Positions 17,501 through 25,676 of a stretch of 64,000 nucleotides of DNA are shown here, one piece after another. The DNA is taken from assembly GCF_024171405.1 (NCBI RefSeq), contig NZ_JALJZT010000001.1, positions 62,001 through 126,000 on the forward strand. Reading direction: 5' to 3'. Source of the stretch: Qipengyuania citrea. Its GTDB lineage: Bacteria > Pseudomonadota > Alphaproteobacteria > Sphingomonadales > Sphingomonadaceae. The position numbers were made by a program, and so were the translations under genes. Within the stretch, counting starts at the first letter, position 1. Each line of letters starts with the position of its first letter. The notes below the pieces were generated by a model. That model was not told the DNA's origin and did not search any database. It saw only the letters and a list, made by a program, of their open reading frames with translations.

Positions 17501-18553
17501 ATGCCGGCCAGGCTCGTCCAGATCTACCTGCCCGAAGACCGGGTCCGCGATCTGGAGACCATCCTCGGTCGCCACACGCGCCGGTTCTGGCGGGAAACCG
17601 TGCCCGGGGCGCAGGAAAAATACACCTGCATCGTCCAGCAACGCTATACCGAACGCCTGCTCGCCGATCTGGGCGAGGCCTTCGGAGACCTGCCGCAATT
17701 CTCCGCGCTGGTGTCCGAGCTGCAGGCGGTCCTTCCGGTGGTCGAAGAAACGCCGGTCACCGAATTGCCGCTGTCGGCCGACCTGCCGACCCCGACGCGG
17801 ATCGAGCGGTTCTTCAGCCGCGACCGGCTCAGCACCGACGAACTCTACGACGACATCGAGGAAAGCCTGCACCCCGGGCCCGCCTATTTGCTGACGGTGA
17901 CGCTGTCGGCGATCATCGCCGGCCTGGGGATGCGCAGCGGGCAGACCGCAGTGGTCATCGGCGCGATGATTATCGCGCCGCTGCTCGGGCCGACGATGGG
18001 GCTGGCGCTGGCGGCGACGGTCGGCAATGGGAAGCTGGGCCGGCAGGCGGCCGCGACGCTCGCCATCGGCTGCGTCCTCGCGGTGCTGGCGGGTGTCGTC
18101 CTCGGCATGACGGTGGCAATCGACCCGCTGGTCCCCGAACTGAAGAACCGCACGCTGGTCCAGCCCGCCGATATCGCGCTCGCGCTGGCCTGCGGCGCCG
18201 CGGGCGTGCTGGCTTTCAGTCGCGGCGCCTCGCTCGCGCTGGTCGGGGTGATGATCGCCGTCGCGCTGGTTCCGCCCCTGACCGCGGCGGGCATCTATAC
18301 CGGGGCGGGCATTCCCGAAGCGGGCGCCAATGCGCTGTTCCTGTTCACCGTCAACCTCGTCTGCGTCAATGTAGCGGGGATCGCGATGTTCTTGATCCAG
18401 GGCCTGCCGCCGACCAGCTGGCGGATGACCAGCGGGATCATGCTGGTGTGGGTGGTGCTGCTGATCCTGCTGATGTCGATGATGGCGGGGCGGATTTTCC
18501 TCGGCTTCGGCTCGTGGGACCTCGTGATGGACTACCTGACCGCCAGCCGGTGA
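17501..18553 (+). CDS. DUF389 (TIGR00341-like) membrane protein
   Basis: A 350-residue protein with a cytoplasmic alpha/beta N-terminal domain (~1-115), followed by six to seven membrane helices. The conserved block GAMIIAPLLGPTMGLALA, with its IAPLLGP signature, and the later ALVPPLTAAGI stretch are characteristic of DUF389. Transport or channel activity has been proposed for the family, but the substrate is unknown. Last gene of the rightward group from the cupin; convergent with the FAD oxidase. Confidence 0.9.
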   Translation: MPARLVQIYLPEDRVRDLETILGRHTRRFWRETVPGAQEKYTCIVQQRYTERLLADLGEAFGDLPQFSALVSELQAVLPVVEETPVTELPLSADLPTPTRIERFFSRDRLSTDELYDDIEESLHPGPAYLLTVTLSAIIAGLGMRSGQTAVVIGAMIIAPLLGPTMGLALAATVGNGKLGRQAAATLAIGCVLAVLAGVVLGMTVAIDPLVPELKNRTLVQPADIALALACGAAGVLAFSRGASLALVGVMIAVALVPPLTAAGIYTGAGIPEAGANALFLFTVNLVCVNVAGIAMFLIQGLPPTSWRMTSGIMLVWVVLLILLMSMMAGRIFLGFGSWDLVMDYLTASR

Positions 18554-18585
18554 GGCGCGGGTAATCCGGCACCTGCCAGCGGCCG

Positions 18586-19701
18586 TTAGCCAGCGCGCGC
18601 GCGGAGCCGCTCCGCCGCCAGCATTTGGGGCGTCACGCCCACCGCGTGCAGTTCCTCGGGCCATGCGCTGCCCGCCACCAGCGCCTCTACCGCCAGCGCC
18701 ATCGCGGGCGAGGTCTGCAGGCCGAAGCCGCCTTGTCCCGCCAGCCAGAAGAAGCCCCTCGCGGACGGGTCGAAACCCGCCACCGGCAGCCGGTCGGGCG
18801 CGAAGCTGCGCAGGCCCGCCCATTTGCTCGCCAGCCGCGAAACGGTGAGCGTGGTCGCTTCCTCCACCCGCCAGGCGGCCAGCGCGACGTCTTCTTCCTC
18901 GGGCTGCGCGTCGCAGGGCGCGCTTTCGCCTTCGTCCATCGGGCTGGCGAGCAGGCGGCCGCTGCCTTCGGGTTCGATATAGAAGCCCGGGCCGACGGTC
19001 TTGGTGAAGGGCCAGCCGGTGACGTCGACCGGCACATCGAAGGTGATGACCGTGCGCCGCAGCGGGGTGATGCCGAGCGCGGCGATGCCGCCCATCTGCG
19101 CGACCGTATCGGCCCACGCCCCCGCGGCATTGACCACCACCCCCGCGGCATAGCTTGCCCCCGGCGTATCGACGATCCAGCGTTCGCCCTCATGGCGCAG
19201 CGCGGTCACCGGCGCCTTGGCCGCGATCGATCCGCCCGCGGCGAGCAGCGCCTTGCGATGCGCCTCCAGCATTGCATGCGCGTCAAGCTTGCGCGCCTGC
19301 AGGTCGAGCAGCGCGCCGACAATCCCGCCGTCGCCCTCGCGCAGCACGGGCACATGCTCCTGTGCCGCGGCTACCGACAGCCGCCGGACATGCGGCGCCC
19401 ATTCGCGGTAATTCGCCTCCAGCCGGTCGAGCGCTTCCTCCTGCCCCGCCAGCGCCACGAACAGCGCGGGGTGCGGCTGCGCGCCCGGCGCTTCGAACAG
19501 CGCGATGCTGGCGGCGGTCAGCGCGCGGACGAGCCAGGCATCCATGTCGAAATGCGCAAAGGCAGCGCTGCGGCCCGAGGAATGCACCCCCGGCGCGTCT
19601 TCCGCCTCGCACACCAGCGTTTCCCCATGCCGCGCCACCCGCGCGGCTGCCGACAGACCGGCTATTCCCGCCCCGATCACGAGGTAATCGACCTGTTTCA
19701 T
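18586..19701 (-). CDS. FAD-dependent amine/amino-acid oxidase (DAO family)
   Basis: A 371-residue flavoprotein of the D-amino-acid oxidase/glycine oxidase/DadA superfamily. The N-terminal Rossmann fold VIGAGIAGLSAAARVARHG is followed by SSGRSAAF. NAAGAWAD at mid-length and a C-terminal GQGGFGLQTSPAMA segment complete the FAD site. Substrate is not decided by the sequence. ATG 19701 begins directly before the FAD fold; an in-frame ATG at 19728 would add nine residues. It is divergent from the reductase at 19773. Confidence 0.88.
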   Translation of the reverse strand: MKQVDYLVIGAGIAGLSAAARVARHGETLVCEAEDAPGVHSSGRSAAFAHFDMDAWLVRALTAASIALFEAPGAQPHPALFVALAGQEEALDRLEANYREWAPHVRRLSVAAAQEHVPVLREGDGGIVGALLDLQARKLDAHAMLEAHRKALLAAGGSIAAKAPVTALRHEGERWIVDTPGASYAAGVVVNAAGAWADTVAQMGGIAALGITPLRRTVITFDVPVDVTGWPFTKTVGPGFYIEPEGSGRLLASPMDEGESAPCDAQPEEEDVALAAWRVEEATTLTVSRLASKWAGLRSFAPDRLPVAGFDPSARGFFWLAGQGGFGLQTSPAMALAVEALVAGSAWPEELHAVGVTPQMLAAERLRARAG

Positions 19702-19772
19702 CGCAACTGCGTTGCCCCTTGCAACCATTCTGCCTAACTCTCCGCTTACCAAATGATGCGGGGGGCAGACAG

Positions 19773-20792
19773 ATGGCAATGACAATATTGGTAACCGGGG
19801 GCACGGGCTATATCGGCGGCGAGGTAATCGACCAGCTGCTGGCCAGGGGGCACAGTGTCCACACCACTGTCCGCGACAAGGGCAAGAGCGAGCCGAGACT
19901 GCGTGCGCGCTGGAGCGAAGCCGGCGATCGGCTGGCGGTGTTCGAGGCCGATCTGATGAGCGATGCGGGCTGGGCCGAAGCCAATGCCGGCTGCGACGCG
20001 GTGGCGCATGTCGCCTCGCCATTCCCGCTCGCCGTGCCCAGCGACAAGGACGAGCTGGTGGTGCCCGCGCGCGAAGGAACGCTGCGCGCGCTCGAATTTG
20101 CCGACAAGGCGGGGATCAAGCGCTTCGTCCAGACCAGCAGCGCCGCGGCGATCGCTTATGGCCAGCCGGAAAAGGACCATTTCACCCATCTCGACTGGAC
20201 CAATCTCACCGCGGGCGTGCCGCCCTATATCGAGAGCAAGACCGTGGCCGAACGCGCCGCGCGCGACTGGGTCGCGACCAAGGCGCCGACCATGGTGTTC
20301 TGCTCGATCAACCCGGTGGCGGTGTTCGGCCCGGTCTATGACGTCGACATGTCGACCAGCGTCGAGCTGGTGAAGAAGATCATCGACGGCTCGATCCCGC
20401 TGATCCCCAATATGGGCATCTGCGTGACCGATGTCCGCGATGTCGCCGAGGCGCATGTCCGCGCGCTCGAGGCGCCCGCCGAAAAGGTCCGCGGCGAGCG
20501 TTTCCCGACCTCGGAGAAATTCCTCTGGCTGCGCGAAATGGCCGATGTGGTCCGCGCGCGCGTGCCCGAACATGCGAAGAAGGTGCCCAGCCGCCCGATG
20601 CCCAACTGGCTGGTCCGGCTGCTCGCGCTGTTCATGGACGAAATGAAGCAGATCAAGGGCGAGCTCGGCAATGTCCGCGACGTCTCGGGCAAGCATACCG
20701 AACAGGTGCTCGGCTATACCTTCATCCCCGCCGAACAGACCATCGAGGACACGGTCCGCAGCCTGTTTGCCAAGGGTATCGTGAAGCCCTGA
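19773..20792 (+). CDS. NAD(P)-dependent epimerase/dihydroflavonol-reductase-like protein
   Basis: An extended short-chain dehydrogenase of 339 residues. The nucleotide-binding loop is VTGGTGYIGGEVIDQLL, and the catalytic Tyr-x3-Lys is in PYIESKTVAERAA, with TSSAAAIAYG supplying the Ser. The order and length match the dihydroflavonol-4-reductase-like group, in which many bacterial members act on unknown aldehydes or ketones. ATG 19773 is used; Met 19779 is a possible alternative. Substrate cannot be read from the sequence. Confidence 0.9.
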   Translation: MAMTILVTGGTGYIGGEVIDQLLARGHSVHTTVRDKGKSEPRLRARWSEAGDRLAVFEADLMSDAGWAEANAGCDAVAHVASPFPLAVPSDKDELVVPAREGTLRALEFADKAGIKRFVQTSSAAAIAYGQPEKDHFTHLDWTNLTAGVPPYIESKTVAERAARDWVATKAPTMVFCSINPVAVFGPVYDVDMSTSVELVKKIIDGSIPLIPNMGICVTDVRDVAEAHVRALEAPAEKVRGERFPTSEKFLWLREMADVVRARVPEHAKKVPSRPMPNWLVRLLALFMDEMKQIKGELGNVRDVSGKHTEQVLGYTFIPAEQTIEDTVRSLFAKGIVKP

Positions 20793-20867
20793 ACCCACCG
20801 CCGCATTGCCAGCCCGCACCGCGCTCGGCAAAAGACGCATGAAACGAATCGTTGACGGGAAAATTAC

Positions 20868-21416
20868 ATGAACATGTTGGCGTCGCGCGGGCAATTGCGC
20901 GCAAGTTTCATTCGCTGGGCGCTGTTCACCGTCCCGCTCTGTGTGCTGCTCGGCTTCGTCGCCGGCCAGCTGGGCGGGCCCGACACCGCGTGGTTCCAGC
21001 AGCTGGAGAAACCGGGCATCTATCCCGAGCCCAAATGGTTCGGGATCGTGTGGACGATCCTCTATGTCATGATCGGCCTGTCGGTGGCGATCGTGGCCTC
21101 GGCCTGGGGCGCGCGCGGACGGACCGCCGCGCTGTGGGTCTTCGCGGTGCATTTCGCGCTCAACCTGTCGTGGAGCTACGTGTTCTTCGGCGCGCAGCAG
21201 ATCTCGGGCGCGCTGATGCTGCTCGGCGCGATCGTGGTGACGCTGCTGGTGGTAATCGCGCTGTTCTGGCGCGTCCGCCGGCTCGCCGCGCTGCTGCTGC
21301 TGCCCTATCTCGCCTGGGTCTGCTTCGCCACCGCGCTGAATTACCAGTTCCTCCAGCTCAACCCCGATGCCGATGGCGGGTATGCCGAGGGCGCGGTCGA
21401 GCGGGTGCGGATTTAG
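20868..21416 (+). CDS. TspO/MBR family protein (tryptophan-rich sensory protein)
   Basis: A five-helix membrane protein of 182 residues homologous to bacterial TspO and the mitochondrial benzodiazepine receptor. It binds porphyrins and is linked to tetrapyrrole and stress regulation in Rhodobacter. Visible hallmarks are KPGIYPEPKWFGIVWTILY in the first loop and second helix, the FALNLSWSYVFFGAQQ segment, and a tryptophan-rich composition. An N-terminal extension of about 20 residues (MNMLASRGQLRASFIRWALF) precedes TM1. In phototrophic relatives tspO sits near pigment genes; no pigment gene lies in this window. Confidence 0.9.
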   Translation: MNMLASRGQLRASFIRWALFTVPLCVLLGFVAGQLGGPDTAWFQQLEKPGIYPEPKWFGIVWTILYVMIGLSVAIVASAWGARGRTAALWVFAVHFALNLSWSYVFFGAQQISGALMLLGAIVVTLLVVIALFWRVRRLAALLLLPYLAWVCFATALNYQFLQLNPDADGGYAEGAVERVRI

Positions 21417-21714
21417 GGGGGAGTCTTTGATTTTCGAACCCGCATCCACGGCTTCGTCCTCGGGGCTGTTCCTCCGCTTCGCTCCGGGCCCCTGCGGGCG
21501 GCCAGTCGGCCTTGCCTCGCCTACGGCTCGGATACCAACGCCACCATGCTGGAGTAGCGCTGGTCCCGTCCGCGACCAGCGGATGGCAAGCGCGACCGCG
21601 CGCCCGCAGCGATGCGACCGTCAGGTCGCATGAGCGAGGATAGCCTAAGGCCGCGAATGCGGCCGCCGGCGCTTGAGGCTAGACAAAAACCCCATCCCGT
21701 CCCATCTGAACCCT
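21417..21714. other. intergenic stretch with a degenerate repeat and a hairpin
   Basis: No gene is seen between tspO and ubiK. The segment holds a perfect 8-bp inverted repeat with a four-base loop (ATGCGACC gtca GGTCGCAT, 21612-21631). It sits inside a block (21587-21678) that shares short ordered words with 46509-46580: CAAGCGCGACCGCG, CTAAGG, CGCGAATGCG and TTGAGG. Confidence 0.5.
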
Positions 21715-21960
21715 ATGCAGAGCCAGAATCCCCTGATCGCCGATTTCGTCAAACTCGCCAATTCGGCAGCCGGCACGCTGGCCGGCATGGGCCGCGAGGC
21801 GCGCGACGCCGCGCGCGAACGCGCCAAGGAAAGTTTCGGCGGGATGGATTTCGTCAGCCGCGAGGAATTCGACGCGGTGAAGACCATGGCCAGTAAGGCC
21901 CGCGCCGAGGCGGAAGACCTCAAAGCCCGCGTCGAAGCGCTCGAAGCCCGGATCAAGTAG
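21715..21960 (+). CDS. ubiK: UbiK-family (BMFP domain) ubiquinone biosynthesis accessory factor
   Basis: An 81-residue alpha-helical protein. The N-terminal half is an amphipathic helix (NPLIADFVKLANSAAGTLAG), and the C-terminal half is a coiled coil with the family pattern VSREEFDAVKTMASKARAE ... LKARVEALEARIK. UbiK/YqiC homologues trimerise and assist the ubiquinone-synthesis complex. ATG 21715 matches the family start; TTG 21673 in frame is read-through of the upstream repeat. It stands alone, followed by palindromes. Confidence 0.88.
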   Translation: MQSQNPLIADFVKLANSAAGTLAGMGREARDAARERAKESFGGMDFVSREEFDAVKTMASKARAEAEDLKARVEALEARIK

Positions 21961-21992
21961 GCTTTGGCCGCTTGGCGGTCTGCGGGCAGAGA

Positions 21993-22104
21993 CCTTATCT
22001 AGGCCCCTGCCTTCGCAGGGGCGACGGTTGGGATTATAGTCGCCATCATGGGACAAATCGCCCAATCTACTCTCGTCGCCCCTGCGAAGGCAGGGGCCCA
22101 GCTG
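21993..22104. repeat. inverted doublet of palindrome family P, left of the GIY-YIG gene
   Basis: Two copies of a palindrome with core GCCCCTGCCTTCGCAGGGGC lie in opposite orientation. Copy one is forward (21993-22025, preceded by CTTATCTAGG); copy two is inverted (22075-22104, followed by CCCAGCTGA). They are separated by about 50 bases. The same two flanking words recur in the doublet right of the gene, so these are two full-unit copies rather than chance hairpins. Confidence 0.85.
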
Positions 22105-22128
22105 ACTTCTCGGTTCGCAGTCTGAACG

Positions 22129-22416
22129 ATGCCGGGCGGCTGGGTCTATATCATGACCAACAGCCCGCACGGCACGCTCTACATCGGGGTCACCGCCGAG
22201 ATAGCCGCGCGCATCCATGCGCATCGCGAAGGGCAGGGGTCCGAATTCTGCCGCAAGCATGGCCTCACGCGCTTGGTCTATGCCGAGCAGTATGAGGATA
22301 TCCATGACGCGATCGCGCGCGAGAAGGCGATGAAGCGGTGGAAGCGGCAATGGAAGCTCAGGCTGATCCGGCGCGACAATCCCGACTGGAACGACCTGTT
22401 CGAGACGATCCTGTGA
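22129..22416 (+). CDS. small GIY-YIG endonuclease-domain protein (1)
   Basis: A 95-residue protein made only of a GIY-YIG nuclease domain of the YhbQ/COG2827 type. VYIMTNSPHGTLYIGVT holds the GIY (here VYI) and YIG elements, AARIHAHREG the catalytic Arg region, and AIAREKAMKRWKRQWK the metal-binding Glu region. All catalytic positions look intact. It is bracketed on both sides by inverted doublets of the same palindrome (21993-22104 and 22435-22516). Single-domain proteins of this family are of unknown role; some cleave DNA structures. Confidence 0.9.
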   Translation: MPGGWVYIMTNSPHGTLYIGVTAEIAARIHAHREGQGSEFCRKHGLTRLVYAEQYEDIHDAIAREKAMKRWKRQWKLRLIRRDNPDWNDLFETIL

Positions 22417-22434
22417 TGGTGCAATTTCGCTGAT

Positions 22435-22516
22435 CTTATCTAGGCCCCTGCCTGCGCAGGGGCGACAGACCACCTGAGATATCTCCGTCGCCCCTGCGAA
22501 GGCAGGGGCCCAGCTG
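22435..22516. repeat. inverted doublet of palindrome family P, right of the GIY-YIG gene
   Basis: Forward copy at 22435-22466 (CTTATCTAGG then core GCCCCTGCCTGCGCAGGGGC) and inverted copy at 22487-22516 (core then CCCAGCTG). Same order and orientation as the left doublet, with a 20-base spacer instead of about 50. Starts 19 bases after the nuclease stop. Confidence 0.85.
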
Positions 22517-22597
22517 ATGTCGCAGCCCGCAATACGCCGCCCCACAAGTCGAATCCGCCGTCTTCGCAGGATCGATGCGAGCGGCTAAGGCCGCCCC

Positions 22598-23197
22598 ATG
22601 CAGCTTTCCGCTCCCGCCATCCTGCTTGCCGCGCGTGCGCATGGCGAAACCGCGGTCATCGCGCGCATGCTGACCGAGCAGCACGGCATGGTCGCCGCTT
22701 ATGTCGCGGGCGGGCGCGGGCGGCAGCTGCGCCCGGTGGTGATCCCGGGCAATATCGTGCAGGCCGAAATCCGCGCCAGGTCGGACAGCCAGCTGCCCTT
22801 CGCGCGGCTCGAACTGGTCACCAGCCGCGGGCCGTGGCTGGGCGAGCCGCTTGCCGCTGCGGCGATCAACTGGGTGACCGCGCTCACTGCGAGCGCGCTG
22901 CCCGAGCGCAATCCCTATCCCACGCTCCATTCCGCGCTTGGCGGACTGCTCGATGCAATCTGTTCGTCCGATAGCGCGCGGCAGTGGGTCGAGGCGCTGG
23001 CGGTCTATGAGGCGCTGCTGCTGCGCGAGCTGGGCTATGGCGGCCAGCGGCCCGCGATAGCCGACCTTGGGCAGGCCTTGGAAATTCTCGACCGGCAGGA
23101 AGCGCTGATCGCGCGCTACCTGCTTGCCGACACCCGCGCCGACGTCCTAGCTGCACGGCAACTCCTCAGGCAGCGGCTGGCACGGATGGTTTCCTGA
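22598..23197 (+). CDS. recO: DNA repair protein RecO
   Basis: Mediator that loads RecA on SSB-coated single-stranded DNA with RecF/RecR. The 199-residue product has the N-terminal OB fold (APAILLAARAHGETAVIARMLTEQHG, then AYVAGGRGR) and the helical domain with YEALLLRELGYG. It is shorter than E. coli RecO (242) because the C-terminal region is reduced, which is common in this lineage. Downstream is a palindrome doublet of another family. Confidence 0.92.
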   Translation: MQLSAPAILLAARAHGETAVIARMLTEQHGMVAAYVAGGRGRQLRPVVIPGNIVQAEIRARSDSQLPFARLELVTSRGPWLGEPLAAAAINWVTALTASALPERNPYPTLHSALGGLLDAICSSDSARQWVEALAVYEALLLRELGYGGQRPAIADLGQALEILDRQEALIARYLLADTRADVLAARQLLRQRLARMVS

Positions 23198-23200
23198 GTC

Positions 23201-23280
23201 AGTCATTGCGAGGAGCCGAAGGCGACGCGGCAATCCAGCCATCTCGGGACTGGATTGCTTCGCTTCGCTCGCAATGACTG
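23201..23280. repeat. palindrome family Q doublet, recO-leuB gap
   Basis: Forward unit AGTCATTGCGAGGAGCCGAA...GGCAATCCAG (23201-23238) and inverted unit CTGGATTGCTTCGC...CGCAATGACT (23250-23280). It fills almost the whole gap between recO and leuB. The same unit recurs at 25546-25633, 25985-26087 and 46257-46336. Confidence 0.85.
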
Positions 23281-23288
23281 GATGATGG

Positions 23289-24356
23289 ATGAAAATCGCA
23301 CTATTCGCCGGCGACGGCATCGGCCCCGAAGTCATCGCGCAGGCGCGCCGCGTGCTCGAAACGCTGGACCTGCCCGGGCTGACGCTGTTCGAGGGCGATG
23401 TCGGCGCCGCCGCCTATCGCCGCCACGGGCACCCGTTGCCGCCCGAAACGCTGGATATGGCGCGAGCCGCCGATGCGGTGCTGTTCGGCGCGGTGGGCGA
23501 TTTTTCCTGCGACGATCTGCCGCGCGAACTGCGCCCCGAACAGGCGATTCTCGGCCTGCGCAGCGAGCTGGGGCTGTTCGCCAACCTGCGGCCAGCGGCC
23601 GGCTTCCCGGGGCTCGAACACCTGTCCTCGCTCAAGCCCGAAGTCGCGCGCAGCATCGACCTGCTGGTGGTGCGCGAACTCAATGGCGACGTCTATTTCG
23701 GCGACAAGGGCGAACGCGGCAGCGATGGCGGGCGCGAGGGCTGGGACATGATGTCCTATAACGAAGCCGAAGTCCGCCGTATCGCGCACAGCGCGTTTCG
23801 CGCGGCGATGGGGCGCGGCAAGAAACTGACCAGCGTGGACAAGGCCAATGTCCTCGAAACCAGCCGCATCTGGCGCGAAACCGTGATCGCCGTCGCTGCC
23901 GAATACCCCGAGGTCGAACTCGACCACATGTATGTCGACAATGCCGCGATGCAGCTGGTCAAATCGCCGGGGCAGTTCGACACCATCGTCACCGGCAATT
24001 TGTTCGGCGATATCCTGTCGGACCAGGCCAGCGCCTGCGTCGGCTCGATCGGCTTGCTCGCCAGCGCGTCGCTGGGTGAACGGCAGACCGACTACGGCAC
24101 TTTCGGCCTGTACGAGCCGATCCATGGCAGCGCGCCCGATATTGCCGGGCAGGGCAAGGCCAACCCGGTCGCCGCAGTGCTCAGCCTGGCGATGCTGCTG
24201 CGCCACTCGCTCGGCCGCGAACAGGACGCCGCGCGGATCGAACGCGCGGTCGAGGGGATACTGGCCGATGGCGTGCTGGGCGGCGACCTTGGCGGGACCG
24301 CTTCGACCGGCGATATCGGCGGTGCGATTGTTAGGAAGATCGTAACCACATCTTGA
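23289..24356 (+). CDS. leuB: 3-isopropylmalate dehydrogenase
   Basis: NAD-dependent oxidative decarboxylase of leucine synthesis. The 355-residue product starts MKIALFAGDGIGPEV. It has the substrate-loop arginines (ILGLRSELGLFANLRP), VVRELNGDVYFGDKGER, the Lys/Asp catalytic region (VDKANVLETSRIW, HMYVDNAAMQL) and the C-terminal YEPIHGSAPDIAGQGKANP NAD-site block. All family landmarks are present. leuC and leuD are not in the window. Confidence 0.97.
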   Translation: MKIALFAGDGIGPEVIAQARRVLETLDLPGLTLFEGDVGAAAYRRHGHPLPPETLDMARAADAVLFGAVGDFSCDDLPRELRPEQAILGLRSELGLFANLRPAAGFPGLEHLSSLKPEVARSIDLLVVRELNGDVYFGDKGERGSDGGREGWDMMSYNEAEVRRIAHSAFRAAMGRGKKLTSVDKANVLETSRIWRETVIAVAAEYPEVELDHMYVDNAAMQLVKSPGQFDTIVTGNLFGDILSDQASACVGSIGLLASASLGERQTDYGTFGLYEPIHGSAPDIAGQGKANPVAAVLSLAMLLRHSLGREQDAARIERAVEGILADGVLGGDLGGTASTGDIGGAIVRKIVTTS

Positions 24357-24382
24357 GGATTGCGGCATAACCGGGTCATGCA

Positions 24383-25531
24383 ATGGATATGACACCGCAG
24401 ACGCAGCCTTCCATGGCCGATCCCGCCCCTGCCAGCGCCAGCACGCTGGAGCTTGCGATCATCCTGCCGACGCTCAACGAGCGCGACAATCTCGCCCCGC
24501 TGGTCGAACGGATCGAAGGCGCGCTGGGCAAGACCGGCTGGGAAGTGCTGGTGGTGGACGACAATTCCGCCGACGGCACCAGCGACGAAGCGCGGCGGCT
24601 GTCGCTGTCCGACCCGCGCGTGCGCGTGCTCCAGCGGATCGGCCGCCGCGGCCTGTCGAGCGCCGCGATCGAGGGCTTTTGCGCCACTGCCGCACCCTAT
24701 GTCGCGGTGATGGATGCCGATCACCAGCACGATCCGCAATTGCTGGTGGCGATGCTTGCCAGCGTGAAGGCGGGCGAGGCGGATGTCGCCGTCGCCAGCC
24801 GCTTTGCCGATGGCGCGAGCATGGAAGAATGGGGCCGCCCCGACCGCGAGAAGCTGTCGAGCGTCGCCAACATGCTGGCGCGCAAGCTCACTGGGGTCGA
24901 CCTCAGCGACCCGATGAGCGGGTTCTTTCTGCTGCCGTCGGCCACCGCGCGGCGGCTGGTGCCCAATCTCTCGGGCATCGGCTTCAAGATCTTGCTCGAC
25001 CTGCTCGCCACTTCCGAAACACCGCTCAAGGTGAAGGACTTCCCGATGAATTTCTCCGCCCGCCGCTCCGGCGAAAGCAAGCTCGACCGCGCGATCGCGC
25101 TCGATTTCCTCGCCGGTCTCTACGACAAGAGCTTCGGCCGCATCATCCCGACGCGCTTCGCGCTGTTCGGCACGGTCGGGGTCATCGGCATCGGCGTGCA
25201 CATGGCGATCCTCTATGCCTTCCTGCTGGTGGCGGGGACGAGCTTCAGCTGGAGCCAGGCGGTCGCGACCTTCGGCGCGATGACCTTCAACTTCTGGCTC
25301 AACAATTTCCTCACCTATCGCGACCGCCGCCTGAAGGAACCCAACCGCGTGTTCTGGGGCTGGGTCAGCTTTATCGCCGCCTGTTCGATCGGCGCCTTCG
25401 CCAATGTCGCGGTGGCCACCACGCTCAACGACCGCGGCTTGCACGAAGTGCTCGCCGCGCTGGTCGGCATCGGCATCGGCTCGGTATGGAACTACGCCCT
25501 GTCGAGCCGCTTCGTCTGGGGTCGGTATTGA
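24383..25531 (+). CDS. GT2 polyprenyl-phosphate glycosyltransferase fused to GtrA-like domain
   Basis: A 382-residue two-domain protein. The N-terminal GT2 domain (about 24-250) carries the dolichol-phosphate mannose synthase pattern: PTLNERDNL, VDDNSADGTSDEA, the DxD-like MDADHQHDP and DPMSGFF. The C-terminal part (~260-382) is a four-helix GtrA-like membrane domain (FALFGTVGVIGIGVHM, then FNFWLNNFLTYRDRR). It probably makes or flips a lipid-linked sugar. The PMT-type gene 575 bases downstream on the other strand would be a natural consumer. Sugar identity is unknown. Confidence 0.92.
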   Translation: MDMTPQTQPSMADPAPASASTLELAIILPTLNERDNLAPLVERIEGALGKTGWEVLVVDDNSADGTSDEARRLSLSDPRVRVLQRIGRRGLSSAAIEGFCATAAPYVAVMDADHQHDPQLLVAMLASVKAGEADVAVASRFADGASMEEWGRPDREKLSSVANMLARKLTGVDLSDPMSGFFLLPSATARRLVPNLSGIGFKILLDLLATSETPLKVKDFPMNFSARRSGESKLDRAIALDFLAGLYDKSFGRIIPTRFALFGTVGVIGIGVHMAILYAFLLVAGTSFSWSQAVATFGAMTFNFWLNNFLTYRDRRLKEPNRVFWGWVSFIAACSIGAFANVAVATTLNDRGLHEVLAALVGIGIGSVWNYALSSRFVWGRY

Positions 25532-25545
25532 GCGCCAGATAGCCC

Positions 25546-25633
25546 GGGATTGCCACGGAGCCTGCGGCTCCTCGCAATGACTGGGGAAATAGAGCGCAGT
25601 CATTGCGAGGAGCGAAGCGACGCGGCAATCCAG
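25546..25633. repeat. palindrome family Q doublet, left of the second GIY-YIG gene
   Basis: Inverted unit (25546-25581, GGATTGCCACGGAGCC ... CTCGCAATGACT) and forward unit (25598-25633, AGTCATTGCGAGGAGCGAAG ... GGCAATCCAG), about 16 bases apart. Order inverted-then-forward is the same as in the doublet on the far side of the gene. Confidence 0.85.
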
Positions 25634-25676
25634 CCGGCGGAGCAAAGGCGGCGCGGCGATATGCTAAGGCATTGGT

